DNA from: Seminavis robusta | Lineage: Eukaryota > Bacillariophyta > Bacillariophyceae > Naviculales > Naviculaceae | Direction: 5' to 3' | Assembly (NCBI GenBank): GCA_903772945.1 | Contig: CAICTM010000310.1 | Coordinates: 1-64,000 of the forward strand | Length of the DNA: 64,000 nucleotides | Part shown: piece after piece, positions 22,571-35,200 of the stretch | Layout: every line of letters starts with the position of its first letter | How positions within the stretch are numbered: position 1 is the first letter of the stretch | Translations under genes and position numbers: made by a program | The notes under the pieces: generated by a model | Told to the model about the DNA's origin: nothing | Databases searched by the model: none | The model's input: the letters and a program-made list of their open reading frames with translations, nothing else

Positions 22571-24302
22571 GGTCAGAGCAAAAGTGAGCTTGAAGAGCAG
22601 AAAAGAGAGCTTGGAAAGCAGAAAAGTGAGCGGGGAGTTAGTGGAGGGTTTGGTGACCCCACGAAATGACTGAGACCACTGGGTTCCAAGATCATAATTG
22701 CCAGTTTCGTTTGGTCGTCGCTGGGCTGAGCAATGATGCATGACGTGGTGGCAACTGACATCTCTTTAGGTACGTATACGGTAGCTGGATGAACCAATCC
22801 GCCCACATGCAGGGTTTGCCCCTCAGCCACTGATCTCTGGGATGGGGGTGACTCCATTATTTGGCGGACTTTGGGTTGGAAAAGACCCCAAGAGACCCAT
22901 GTGTATGTGTTTCATTAAACAAGGACTGGTGAGAGATGTCTTGCTTTGCTTGATCCATCTTCAATCTATCACCTATGCACCTCCCAGTATGGAGAGTGGC
23001 TGCAAAGGATGTGGTGAAGAAAGATTGTAATTGCCAGTTTCCTTTGGTCGTCACTGGGCAATGATGCATGATGGACTGGCAACGCGGCAACTGGGATACT
23101 AAGATCTCTTTGACCATTGGGTTCCAAGATCACAATGCCAGTTTCGTTTGGTCGTCACTCGCCGTACCAGTATCACGCTGTACCACTCATCTGTTTCTAA
23201 GTTCCGGGTGGATCCGCCACATTTTTGACAATGCAAGTGGTATGCACATGAACTACGGTAATGGTAGAGAAATAGTGGGTTGGTGCAGCAACGTTTCAGT
23301 GGGGCTCAGGACCTCCCTCCGTATGGTACCGGTTGCTGCCAGTCTACCGGTACCAATTTCTAAGAAGATACAGTGCCCTTTTGCAAATCCGCGATGTTTT
23401 CAGAACTAAATACGATACTTTCCTCCTGTTTTGAAACGTGGAATGGTTTCCGCTTAACAAATAAATGCTCTCTCACACTTAACAAACTGTGATCTCCAAA
23501 TGCCTGTCATACCTGCTGGGATTGACTGGCAACCTTTTGACTGTAGTAGGAAATCTTTTTGTGCTTCTTGTTGTGCGGGGTGGAGGGGGCAGAGATCTAG
23601 AAAATCAATGGCATCCCATGCCCACCCTGTGCTTTTTTCGCGCCCCGACAGGGTTCGGCTGCGAATTTTGGATACAAGTTAAAAGTAAACTCCAGGTTCC
23701 ATGAGCACGGATCAAAGCTAAACCGTACCGGTAACAGTGGCTGCCAGTTTGCAAGTTTTGACAAGGGAAAGCGTTGTTATGTCCCAGTGACAGTTACATT
23801 CACTTCAAATGTCTTCCTCGTCCGTAAGACTGACACTCGAGTACTCGAGTATTGTACGTTACAGGTAATGTACTCAAGTGAGCACACAGTATCCGTACGG
23901 ATAGCTCAACGGTTCTCATTGGACATAGTTAAAGCTGCCAGGTGGTACCGGCACTGCACTGCTCATGCTCAAGCGCCTTGTAGGTCAGTATGATGTTGTT
24001 GGAATGGCTAGTGCCAGTCTAGATGATTCTTCCAACCGACTGGCTACCGGCGCTGTAGCAGTAGGAGATCTTTTTGCTTCCAACCACAAGGGGGACTTAG
24101 AGCGCTAGCTAGCGCAGCACTCTAGTTTAGCGGCTTTTGGATCCATCCGGGGAGTCATTGTCATCTTCGGCACAATAAGATGCATTAGTCGATCATCATT
24201 TGTGGTTGGCGCCTCAGGACAAGAGGCTCACAATTTCCAATCCGAAAGCATTGGGAAGCAGCGAAGCCTCGAACAAGCTATTTTGAAAGCCTACGTTTGA
24301 AG
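22571..24302. other. Divergent intergenic region between the MFS and GT2 genes
   Basis: No gene supported. It separates two divergently transcribed genes, so both promoters lie here. Duplicated blocks occupy its left third, and several TACCGGTA-type motifs occur (for example near 23325-23355). Confidence 0.5.
22692..23160. repeat. Three dispersed copies of a GCCAGTTTCSTTTGGTCGTC block
   Basis: A ~75-base block at 22692-22768 recurs with small indels at 23027-23110, including the shared GCAATGATGCATGA core and the AGATCTCTTT/ACATCTCTTT tail. A shorter third copy, with the GGGTTCCAAGATCA lead-in also present at 22681, is at 23118-23160. The spacing suggests segmental duplication upstream of the MFS gene. 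Confidence 0.85.
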
Positions 24303-26927
24303 ATGTGCCTTGGTTCTGGATGTGCTTTGAAGGATCCTGCTTGCAGGAGCTTAAGCTTCGTTCTGAGCGCCACCAACAAGGACTCTACTGCCAATGGTTG
24401 CGTCCCTACGGGCATGGAAACTGACCCTGGTGAGTGCAGAAGCTTGTCGGATAGCTTCTCTCGCAGCAGCCGCAGCAGCTGTAGCAGCTCCCAAGCCATT
24501 CGTGTTCGTGTTTGTGGCTACAAGGATCACAAGCCTACTTCGTTAGCAAACGGAATGGCATTCTTTCCTGTCCTTTCTGCCAAGTATGAAAAGGCTACAA
24601 AGGAACAGAAGAAGCCACCCATTTCTTTGGTGATCGCTTGTTGCAATGAGGAGGCACATTGTCTTGATCGCACCATGAAGACCCTCAAGGCCCAGATCCT
24701 CCCCTCCAGTGGAAAATTGGAGATCGTAATAGTGATGGATGGCTTTGAATTGATCTCTGATTCAATGAAGGAATACCTGCAAGAACTTTTCTTGCTGGAT
24801 ACGGACATGTTCCTTACGATTTCTGAGGACATCAAGACGATCATTGTAGAGCACGAAGACGTGGACAATGATTCGAAGTTTGGTCTGTCACTTGTCATCA
24901 AGAGGCACAACAAAGGCAAAGTAGATTCCCAGCTTTGGTGGATGGCTGCCCACGCCCCTGCCATTGGATCAGAATACCTCTTCCAGACAGATTGTGGGAT
25001 TATTTATGACGAGCATTGCGTTCGTCTGATGCACGAGAGAATGGAACTAGATCAAGGTGTTGCTGGAACTTGTTGCATGGTTCGAACCATGTCTGCGGAG
25101 CAGCAAGGTGTAGCACCTGGAGAGATTTGGAGGCAACCGGTGAATGCAATCCTTCGTTTGATGCAGCAGTATGACATGGAGGTGAGTATTCCATTATCAA
25201 ATGAGTGAACGGTTCAACTTGGGTCCAGATTCCTGAAGTCTGTATCGTTCGGCTTTGACAGGATTTAGTCCATCCAACAAGAGTCTTCAACAACCATGTA
25301 GGGTACATCCAGGGTACGTGAGACGACCTTTTTCTGTCTTGATGGATCCCGAAAAAGACGTGCCGTAGAACCTAACCAAAGCGGCGATATGTGCCACTCT
25401 TTCCATCTTAGTGATCCCTGGATGCGGTGGTATCTGGAGGGCCAGCCACCTGGGAAGCCTGGAGGAAGGGCCTATGAAGGAGTACTTTGACCTCCTTACT
25501 ACCGATGATGAAGGAGTTGTTTTGGGTAACCTGAAGATCTCTGAAGATAAAGTCCTGCCCACGCTGGTCACATTCCAGGACGACAAAGCTTGTGAAAAGC
25601 GGTCCTTGCTCCCTGGGCCTCGCTTGTGCTTCCTGCCTGACGCTGTCTCGTATTGTGAAGCCGAATATCCTTTGAGTACCCTAGTGAAGCAGCGACGAAG
25701 ATGGAGAAATACCGCTCCGGCAAGATCTCTTTGGTTCCTCCTTCATCATTGTAAGTGAGGCTTAGCACGTCAAGAAACGAACACTTGGCTGTGCTCACAA
25801 CCAAAGTTTTATTGCTTTTACCAACAGGGCAAAAGATCGTTCAATCTGGACATTTTCCAATGTTCAAGATCTCAGCTGTCGCCTTCCTTGTCATTGACGT
25901 TCTGATGCGGGGCATTGACACTGCTGTGGTAGCTCCTTTCGTCGCGACTGTGATCTACGCGACGACGAAACTTTTGCTCAATTTGAGGGCATCCGATGAA
26001 CGAAGCATGCTTGACATTATGAACTGCTCAGATCCTCGCATGGTGGGCTTGGCATTGATTCCAACCTTGGCCTACCTTGCCTTCTATGTGTACTTTGTTG
26101 TTGCGCACACCCCAAAGGCCAAGCCTGACGAACCCACTGGTCGCGAAGGAACAAATAAGGAGACACGCTGGTGTCTTGACGAAGACAGCGTCTACCGACC
26201 AACTTTGTGGAACCTGCATAACGTCATCCATATTGCTCTCCACTATATCCTCTTGGTCACTTTGTACTGTTATGGAATGCTCGGACCGGCTGTCATGGCC
26301 CTCTTCAGAGCCCAAGTGACGTTTAGCGTCACCGAGCTCTCTTTTTGGTTGATCATTTACGGAAAGTTCAGGCCCATGAAGTTGCTCCTTCATTTCCTTG
26401 CTTTTCCTCTGTTGATGCTTGGAGTCCTTGCCGTGAGGCACACTTGGTTCCCGGCCTACAGTCTCGTGCGCTTTTCTGACTGCACGTGGGGCAATCGTTC
26501 AGGAAGCCACGAGAGCGGCAGCCGACAGGCCAAGAGAGCGGAACATGTTGGGAAGCAAATCCGAAATGTAATGTTCGCCGTGAACATGCTCGCTTTCGCC
26601 GTCATCATGAGCCGTCTCCACAATGGAGTTGATATCTTTTTGTTGAACAAGAAGCGCTACGACTTGCTCTTCGTTGTGAGCTCATTTGATCCCTACGCGG
26701 CGCTTCCACTATCTCTGCTTGGAATGGTCCTGACGCGTGTGTTCATCTTGTGGTTTGTCGCTGTGTTGGGCGAGACCAATCTGGAGTCAATGCTCAAGAT
26801 GAGGGCCTCGTCTGGTCCCATCTTCAACAGCAACTGGTCGGAGAGTGCCAAGAGTTGGAAGTACTCGCTGTTCAGGGATATCCTGTCTCCACTCCGCACA
26901 AACACGAAGAAGGAGAAGATCGATTAG
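24303..26927 (+). CDS. Chitin-synthase-like family 2 glycosyltransferase
   Basis: Exons 24303-25181, 25262-25313, 25412-25750 and 25828-26927 join in phase to 789 residues. The GT-A core has VIACCNEEAHCLDRT (~113), FQTDCG as the DxD-like site (~229), VIPGCGGIWR across an exon junction (311-320), SEDKVL (where EDR is usual) and KQRRRWRN (QxxRW, 404-408). These are the ordered motifs of processive beta-glycan synthases, closest to chitin synthases. The C-terminal 370 residues contain several membrane segments forming the transport channel (for example AVAFLVIDVL, LALIPTLAYLAFYVYFVV, ALPLSLLGMVLTRVFILWFVAVLG). The start is the first ATG after an in-frame TTG. The serine-rich N terminus looks cytosolic. 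I infer synthesis of chitin or another beta-glycan. Confidence 0.8.
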
Positions 26928-27053
26928 ACAAAACCTGCCAATGCCAAAGCCAAACAAAAACCAAAAATGGCACCCGACCTCCCAACAAAAGGCTCAAGCG
27001 CTGGTAGAGATATTGAATACATATGGTAGCAAGAAGTGTGATTACGTTTAGCA

Positions 27054-27923
27054 CTAGCTACATTCCCATCTATCAACAGCGAAAGAAAAGGGTTTCGGGA
27101 TGTCCTTTCTCCAAAATTTATCGAACCCATCTACCCACGCCACTTTTCTTTCCTGGACATTATAGTCAATGACGACAGGGGGAAAGACGCCTCCATCGTC
27201 AGGCTGTGGGTCTCTTGAGCTGGGAAACTTGCTGGCTGCATTGATGAACCATGTGGATTGTGGCACACATCCGTGCCTTGCTTTATACCGCACGGCTCCG
27301 CGAGCCCAGTGAAGGTGGCCACCGCAGCATATCGGGATTCTCTTTTGAAAAATCACTTTGGCCAAGCTCAAGCTTCCCCTCCGCACAGTGGATGTCCTGC
27401 CTGGCCAATATGGCGGGATATGAGAAAGCAGCAGGTCAATACCATCGGCATTACTGCTGTTCCCCTCTGTCAGGTCCAGGTCCTCGAAACTGTCGCTGTC
27501 ACAAGTGCCCCAGGAAGCTCCAAAAATGTGAAGACGGCCTCCGGCGCACACAAGATGCTGATCTTCCAGGAAATGAATGGTCGAGCCCGGCAATGAAAAC
27601 TCGGCACGTAAATCGATGGCGTCTGGCCTCTTCAAATCTCGATCATGATTCCCTGCAATGACGACAAGATCGGAATATCTGCTTTTCTGTGACTGGAACC
27701 AGTCTCGAAAGGCGCGGATATCGGCGACAGACCCGCGGTCGGCAAAGTCCCCGCAATGGACCAGCACGTCTCCCCGTGGGAGACGCAGCTTGTCATGCAA
27801 ACCGTGAGTGTCTGAGATCACTACGATTCGAACAATGTCTTGTCGTTGGCTGTCGCAATCCATTTGGTCTGTATCCATTGGACCGTTTTCCACATCCATC
27901 TTCATCGATCCTTCCTTCGCCAT
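27054..27923 (-). CDS. Calcineurin-like metallophosphoesterase (MPPED family)
   Basis: The protein is 289 residues, starting at the first ATG (27923, MAKEGSMKMDV). The upstream open frame runs through a GACTC repeat without an ATG. All five metallophosphoesterase motifs are present: SDTHG (37-41), HCGDFAD (57-62), GNHD (91-94), LLSHIPPYWPGR and GGHLHWARG. The short insertions and the DLVVIAGNHDRDLK context fit the MPPED1/MPPED2 group, which hydrolyses phosphodiesters such as cyclic nucleotides with two metal ions. The N terminus is acidic and methionine-rich without a targeting signal, so a cytosolic enzyme is likely. Its stop lies about 125 bases from the stop of the convergent GT2 gene. Confidence 0.9.
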   Translation of the reverse strand: MAKEGSMKMDVENGPMDTDQMDCDSQRQDIVRIVVISDTHGLHDKLRLPRGDVLVHCGDFADRGSVADIRAFRDWFQSQKSRYSDLVVIAGNHDRDLKRPDAIDLRAEFSLPGSTIHFLEDQHLVCAGGRLHIFGASWGTCDSDSFEDLDLTEGNSSNADGIDLLLSHIPPYWPGRTSTVRRGSLSLAKVIFQKRIPICCGGHLHWARGAVRYKARHGCVPQSTWFINAASKFPSSRDPQPDDGGVFPPVVIDYNVQERKVAWVDGFDKFWRKDIPKPFSFAVDRWECS

Positions 27924-28061
27924 CTTCTTGTAGAATTCTGAATATCCTGGGCGCTGGTTTGTATTTCGCTTCCTTGGAGGTGTTGTTTTGTGACGATGAC
28001 AGCAGAGACGAGATGTAGCCACGGAAAGCACGACTGAGCTTGGCTTGTTTGGGTTGACTGA

Positions 28062-28151
28062 GGACTCGACTCGACTCGACTCGACTTGTGACTCGACCAA
28101 GTCGACTCGACCCAGTCGACTCGACTCCGCTCGAGTCAGTCGACTCGACTG
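28062..28151. repeat. GACTC pentanucleotide repeat
   Basis: About 90 bases are built from imperfect GACTC/GTCGA units (GACTCGACTCGACTCGACTC at its start). The block is upstream of the phosphoesterase start on the minus strand and may lie in its 5' leader. A shorter similar run is at 54241-54260. Confidence 0.85.
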
Positions 28152-29420
28152 CTAACTGGATCTTTCTGAGCAAAAGGTGCGGTCACGGTCGCTTTTCATG
28201 ACATGCCAATGGTGCGGCTGTGACGATGCGGCAAGCGCCTTGATGGAGCTAGCTGGCTAGCTAGGCAGACACGTGTATCTGATCCCGTGCTGTCGTGGTC
28301 TGCTATCTATCCTATCTATCCTCTCCTTAGACTAGCTAGTAGTTGCGTATGGTATGTATGAAGAAGGTACAAGAGGGAAACAACTATGCAGAGCTCTATT
28401 CATAGCTACGTCTAGGAACTAGCTAGGAACAAGCAAGGTGTAATCTTGCGGACTAACGATAGATCCTGCGAGGCACCTCTTCTGTACTGGGTTTTCCCTT
28501 CCTCCTCATACATGTAGTTCTACCGTACTCCGCTAGCTTGCCTTTTGCTAGACTAGCTACCTCTAGCCAATGGCTCCTTCCGCAACATAACATTTTTTTC
28601 AAAATCTGGATCCACAATGATGCCAGCGCCAAAACGGTGCCGCCGCACAAGTTCCGAATAGTCCCCCTGCCCGACGCTTTCATTTATTTTGCAAGGAAAA
28701 GAAGAGGATGGTTCTCTTTGCGCCCCAACGAAAGCCAAAAACCATCCATCGCTTTCTTGAATCTCGATCTTCCATCAGTTGAATGCGCGAAGCAATCGTG
28801 ATGGTATTGAGCTTCAACAGATACACGTCAGCAGCCGGTGGCAGGGTGAGTAAATTGGAAAGCATGGTAGCAAATTGTACTTGATATTTCTTGTTATTAC
28901 CTCAACTACTGCTAATGTTCCGCACTCTCTTGTAGACTGGTTATTTGACTCCCTAGTGCGAGAAAATTCGCTTATGGGTCTGTTTGGGATTGCTCGCAAA
29001 AACTTTTCCGATGGGAGCTTCATTTGTTGGTTGGATGGCGGTTACCAGAGCTACATCCCCTCAGCACACCAGTGGCAAGCAAAAGAAGCTCTGGCTGGCA
29101 GTAAATAAATTAAAAGTGATCCTTCTCAATCAGCGCACACTGAAAGAAACAAGAGTGGCAACTGTAGTTCATCGATTATCCTTGATACCAGTTGGGTATT
29201 GATCGATAAAAGACAGGGGTGGCTGCTAACAACCTTGGCACCTGCATAGGTACCAGCGACGAGGAGAGGAACTTGTATAGATTCATCTGTTTGAAACTTG
29301 CTGGTTGAGTCTTTCGGGGACCTCGAGTTGAATCTTGGAACCACCATCACAAAACTGACTGCAGCAGTTGTGTGATTACCGCCAAAACCAGTCCTCCACT
29401 TCTGCCCGCAAGTTCGCTGC

Positions 29421-29444
29421 CTGCTGCTGCTGCTGCTGCTGCTG
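29421..29444. repeat. CTG trinucleotide repeat, 8 units
   Basis: Eight uninterrupted CTG units lie ~160 bases upstream of the start of the Cys/His protein gene. Confidence 0.95.
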
Positions 29445-29602
29445 AGGTATCCAAGACCCTGGTAGGCATAGCTATTGGATTGTTCTGCAGAACACTTACA
29501 TTTATTTGTGCTGCCAGGATTGGATTGGCGGAAGAGCCGCATCTGGTAGGCCGATACAAGAGTTGGCACAGTTAATTGCTGCACTACAAGGATTGCGCCA
29601 AG

Positions 29603-31715
29603 ATGAATATCTCATCAGCCGATTCCTCCCTGATGGTGGAAGACATGAAGCCAACGAGGCGGGGTTCTTTGCCATTCAAGAAGAGGAGATTTCCAAGCCT
29701 GGAGCTGCTCGCTGCAGGGGTATCAAGCGATCATGTCATTATCCATAAGCCATATGCTACCCCAATGCCCGAAGATAACCAAGATGAATCCGGCAGTGCA
29801 GAGCATATTGCTGCACTGTCTCTGTTGGCTGCAGCCGCATCATCAGATGCCCATGGAGAGACGCTCAAGCTGTCCAGCCGACAAGAAGATTGGCAGTACG
29901 GGGAGGAGGCCAATAAGCAGCACGGGTTTGCATTGGCGGATACAAAATCAATCGAGGGCAATGATGACATCACATTGAGCAGTGCGTTGATGGCCGCTGC
30001 TGCAGATCTACAGAGTCTCCATCAACAGAAATCGTTTCTTGCAGCTGATGTTTCCACCATCAAGTCCAGCAAAGCGCCACTTCTGAGCCCTCTCCCCGGT
30101 GGTTGCCATGGGCGCACGTCTCGTAATTTCTCCTACTGTCGTCGGCATCCCTGCTATAATGGAAGCAAGTACTGCAAGCTGCATTATCAACACAACATTG
30201 CAGCTGGAGTGGCAACGGAGAAGGAGCTGTCAAGCGGCATGATTGTGGAGCTACCCGACATCATCACGGATGGAGACGCAACAAACGCAGAAGGGGCAAC
30301 AACCTCTGGATCTCAATTGATCCATCAGCATCAAGACAAACGATACACAGGCTGTGACGCTGAGATTCGCTGCAAAGGTATGCTAGAGCACTGTTGTTTG
30401 GCGCTGTGCGGAATGTTGTTATCATGCATGTGTCTCTCCTGACTGTGTCTTATTATTCTGCCCAGCAACGACCACTCGTGGCCGTGAATGTGCCTACTGC
30501 GCGGTCAAAGGAACCAAGTATTGCTACTTGCATGCGGATTACGACACCAACCCACCCCCTCGACGTGGCGGTGCAGGGCTGAACACTGCCGCAAACAGCA
30601 AAGCCAAGGAAGGGTCAGGAGGAAAGCCTGGTGGACTCGTGGAAGCTGCTGCCAAACCAGCAAAAGGGAAAGCAGAAGGTTCGAAACGAAAAAACAGGCA
30701 CTCTTTGAAGAAGGAAAGGAACATGGCAGATGCGCCATACCCGCTGCTCAGCACGATTGGCACGGACAAGTGGCTGCACAGGAAGGTGATTGTCTCCACT
30801 GGTCCGCTCACAAACCATGTTGGTCTTGTTGAAAAGTGGAGGAATGGCTGGGTATCTGTGAGACTCCCCGGCGTGGGACTGCACAATCGCCGTTCGTTTG
30901 AGCTCTACTTGCACCCCAACTCAGACGATGCCAAGTCCGCTGAAAATGGCGCTGAGAAGGCACTCGATGTCGTAGAAGTGTTTGATGCTGCGTCGTCCGA
31001 TGGAAAGTCGTCGGTGGTGGATGGAGAGGAGGGACTGGACAGGGCTGATTCAACCAGCACCCCGCCTACCCCAATGCTACCTGAAAAGCCTGTCATGTCA
31101 TTCGACCAAGTTCACGAAGTCACTCCGTTGGTATCTTGTCGAGTAATCGGGATCGACCAGAAGGGGGGAAAGGGCAGTCGAAAGATGAGCAGTATCATGT
31201 TCCCCACCTGTATGAGCTCCTCCGCGCCTGATACAGTCCCCGAGTCTCCCGTGCCTATTCAGCACCAACCCACAGGGTTCCCATTTGAGCGCGATGGTCG
31301 CGATGCTGGAACCCGTCTGGAGAAGTCGCAGAACGAATCAGACGCACTGGAGAGCAAGCTGAAGCCTCCTATCAAGCCTACAGTGTCTGAAGATGGGGAT
31401 GTCCCCTTGATGCAAAGCCTTCTACTGGCGCAGCAAGACCGACAAACGAAACACAAACTTGGGCTACTCTTTGGCACAGCGGCAATTGAAAGGAGTCGTC
31501 GCAGTATTCACAAGCCAGTCCGATATGAAGACAAAGAACTGATGGGGAAGAAATCGAGGAAGCGAGATCGAGATTCCTCGGGCGACAACACTGAAGGACA
31601 CTCAAAGAGGGTTCGTTCAGAAGCGTCACAGAAAGCAATTGGCAATTCATCGTCTGTGATCAGCTCAAGCGACGAGGAGTCTTTTGAAGCTCCTGCCGGC
31701 TTGGTTTCGGTTTGA
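29603..31715 (+). CDS. Protein with two Cys/His modules and a KOW/Tudor-like segment
   Basis: Exons 29603-30377 and 30466-31715 join in phase to 674 residues. The first ATG of the frame (29603) is used. Two related cysteine/histidine modules stand out. Module 1 (~167-197) has GC, then C-RRHPC and SKYCKLH. Module 2 (~251-288), split by the intron, has GC, RC, C-YC and TKYCYLH. Both end in G-(S/T)KYC-x-LH, suggesting a zinc-binding fold. A basic linker (KGKAEGSKRKNRHSLKKERN) leads to ~359-410, WLHRKVIVSTGPLTNHVGLV then WRNGWVSVRL, which resembles a KOW/Tudor-like beta-barrel. The C terminus has KKSRKRDRDSS and an acidic serine patch. I infer a nuclear nucleic-acid or chromatin protein. I do not recognise a named family. 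Confidence 0.75.
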
Positions 31716-32260
31716 TTCTGTTCTGCTTGCTGCATCCTCTGCTCTTTCGGTACTATTCATGCCGAATAGATTTTTATATCTTGCACAACCTGACGTTATG
31801 TTACTTACTCGTCTGGACGATATCATTCAGTGCTTGCTTGCAATGTCTGCTTTGCTCGAGACGAACGCGGTGGGAGGGAAAACGCGTTGATGGGCAAAGT
31901 GGATGATGAAACGGGTTTCATCTTTCTAACCAGCAAGCTTTTTATTGGATATCTGTGTAAAGTCTCTACACATTTCTTGGGTAATCTAATTTCATTCTAT
32001 AAACATCTTTAACAAAGATTGGTTGCATCAGCTTCGCCTTCTGTTTAGATTTGTTGTCGTTGAGAAAACTAGGGGACTGGTCTCGTTCGTTCCGAAGCCG
32101 CTGAGAGGTGACTACGGTGACCAAAATGAAGCAGTTTCGTCTTCATGGCTGGCGACGGTAGCAAGCAAAGCATTTCTATTTAGTTTAGTTATCTGTGTAA
32201 TAATGTAACCATGAGGCATTTCTTCAAATTGCTTTCATTATTTTAAAAATATAAAGTGCC
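31716..32260. other. Convergent 3' intergenic region
   Basis: No gene. It lies between the stops of two convergent genes and is moderately AT-rich, as expected for two 3' UTRs and terminators. Confidence 0.55.
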
Positions 32261-35200
32261 TTAATCAAAAAACAGAAACTCATCTTCATCACCAGCGTTT
32301 TCGTCTTCGATGGTTCCCAGGTAGTCATTAAGAAAACCAGTGGAACCCTGTTTTGGCTCTTTGTCGCCATCGTCTTCGGGTATGCTCATCTGACCGAAGC
32401 TCATTGACTTTTGCATACCGGTGCTCACCGTCGCAATGTCCATGGTGACACCAAATCCGCCGGGTTCTGCCATGTGAGACCGCAAGTCAACGGCAGAGTA
32501 GAACTTTTGGTCTCGCGTTGAAACCTTCACCAAGCTATCCAGCAGCTCTTGGCATTCGTTCACGTCGTGCAGGTAACTTGCCGCGGCGCTTGGTTTCTTA
32601 CCAACAGTAGCTGTAAAGACTTCCAGCTCAGGCGATACGTACCCATCGACAGAGGAAACATCAACCAACGGGATGGTGGCTGGCATATCAGGGAGTGGTT
32701 CGTCGCCTGCCTTTGCCCGCCGCACCCCTGCAATGCGTCGACCAACTTGGCGCATCACTGAGAGCATTGGTTCGTCGCAATGGTCATCTCCTAGGACCAG
32801 GCAGAAGTCAATGCGATCCTTCTGTGCTATCACTGGGAAGTGCTTGATGATTCTCATAGCCAACACACCCTTGTTGACACCTTTCGGTCTGACTTCGACG
32901 TATCCACCTTCCTCCATTCCACCGTGCAGAATGTCGACAGGATAACTTCTCAGATACTTCGACAAGTGATCTTCAAGCTCTCGGGCCTGAAGATATCCGA
33001 ACTCCAAGTCCGCATCACGGTACTGCCATAGCACTTTCATTTCGGTTTCTTCTATGTAGCTGCCATGAGTACGCGAAGTGTAGACTTCCATGATTGTGAC
33101 GGCAAGAGACCTCCAGGTGCGGTCGGTCTCAGGTACCAGTGTCTCCCAGCGTCTCTTGTCGGATTTCTTCGCGGACGGCCAAGAAATGAACATACCATGT
33201 TCCGCAGCCAGCCCAAGATTCTGAACACCAGAGAGCGAATTGGTCAAGGAATGTCGCTCCTTTCCGGACACAACAAAAACAGCGTTTCGCTTGTCTTCGC
33301 AAAGATTCTTCAATGTGTTGATCATTTTGTCAGTGGGCAGCGACGGGAGAGTTCTTTCTTTTACCATTTTAAATCTGGTCAGATTATCAAGCTGGAAAAC
33401 GCAAAAAGTAGGCATGTGTGTTTAGCAGTCGGGTGTATCATGTCATCAAGTCCCTTGCATTGTCGAAATCCCGAAACTTACATTATCGTTGCTTACGATG
33501 GTACCGCCATAATCAAGGAGAATCAGACGCGAACGGGCGTTCTTGTAGGCCCTAGCAACAGCACTGAAATCGAGTGAACCCCAGCCAGTATCCATGTTCA
33601 ACAATCTGTATCCCAGACCGAGGCCAGCACCCGACAGCTGCACTGGATTCACATTTTTGTGCACACCCTTGAGGTCCAGCATGACAGCCAATGCCCATCT
33701 CTGAGTTGTCACACGGGTCACAAACTCAGAAGCACAACTGACTCGGCGCATCCTTTCATCCTCTGACATGTTCAAGGCATGATGGAAGGCGTTGGCAATC
33801 TCCGAAATCTAGAACAAGAAGACAGCAACTCCCTCGTCAGAGAAGTGGTAAAGAAACCATAGTAATCAAGCAAGGCACTTGTCGTACCTTCCACGGATTC
33901 ACGTGCAAAGCACCTCTCATGACACGTGTACAACTGGAAAACTCCGACAGGATACACAAGCCGCGTCTGCGACCATCCCGCTTTCCGGCATCCGTTAATG
34001 CGTCTTGATGCGCAATTGTGAATTCCTGTAGTTTGAAAAACAACGCCAGTGAGCTTGTGGTTTGGAGATAACACAGAATGAATCTCCATGTGATACGTTT
34101 TGTTGCTACTTACCAGAGGAATCAAATTGAGACCATCGCGAATAGGTGTCACTAGAACAACATCCGCTGCACGAAGAAGTGCCATACGTTGTTGCAATCG
34201 CATCTCCGACTCGGAGCATTCCTGGAATTGAACCGTTCCAGGGAATGCCTCATTGATTTTCTTGACCATGGCTGGAATTTCCTTCCTGGTCCTGGCATAA
34301 TCCTGCTGTCGTTCATGAGCAGAAATACCAACTTGAATCAAGACAATTTTGCCTGCCCATTCGGGGCACCTTCTGAGGAACCGTTCCAGGCCCAACAGCT
34401 TCAATGGAATTCCCTTGAGTGACTCCAACCGATCAATGGCGCAGAAAATAGTTTTGCCTTGGAAGCGGTTGCGAATCGATTGGGCCTATTATTGCAGCGC
34501 AACAAATAATCAGCTTTTGGGTACAGTACTCTCGATGACAACGGCGGTTTCCGGGCAGTGTCACTGCTTACCTTCTCTCCCGTGATGGGGTGCGCTAGAA
34601 TCTGGTTCAAGACGGGTGGTTCCACACCGGCATGGATGCTCGTAACAGCCACGTGACGGCCATTGGTATCAATTGCCAAAGTATGTCCACCGGACGCATC
34701 TGGTACCATGCCATAGTTCAATCCCAACAACCGACGGCAGCAAGTAAGGAAATGCCTGGCATATTCAAAAAGATGGAATCCAACTTGATCCGCGTTGAGC
34801 ATTCCTCGAAGGAGATCCTCGCGGCACCACAAGGTTCGAAAGATTTCCGAACTGGGAAAGGGAGTGTGGAGGAAGATTCCCACCTTGGCCATTGGAATAC
34901 GCCGGGTAAGGTAGGACGGCAGGATGAGCAAGTGAAAGCCATGGACCCAGACCAAGTCTCCCTCGTTGAAGCACTGGACTACGACATCGGCAAATTGGCG
35001 ATTGACCGAGTTGTATGCCGCCCAAAGTTCGGCTTCACTTCCTCTTCCTCCGTGGATTGGTCCCTGACCAACATCATCCATGCTGTATTCAGAGAATTGT
35101 GCGGATTCGGAATTGTCTTGTCGGAGATCCATCTCATCTTCGGTAGCTTCTGCGGCAGTATCAGGCCTGGAAGAGTAGACAGACGTGACATTGTGTAGTA

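Larger units (their letters stand above)
27924..29602. other. Divergent intergenic region
   Basis: It separates the minus-strand phosphoesterase from the plus-strand Cys/His protein. The left end has the GACTC repeat, the centre has several short open frames without motifs, and the right end has a CTG repeat. A GTGAGT...TTGTAG pair at 28846-28935 looks like an intron but joins only a 15-codon frame to a quickly terminating one. Confidence 0.45.

Noticed and set aside
28801-29108. Possible two-exon small gene (GTGAGT donor at 28846, TTGTAG acceptor at 28935)
   Set aside because: Joining in phase reaches a stop after six codons; the other frame has no start and no recognisable domain. RNA evidence would be needed.
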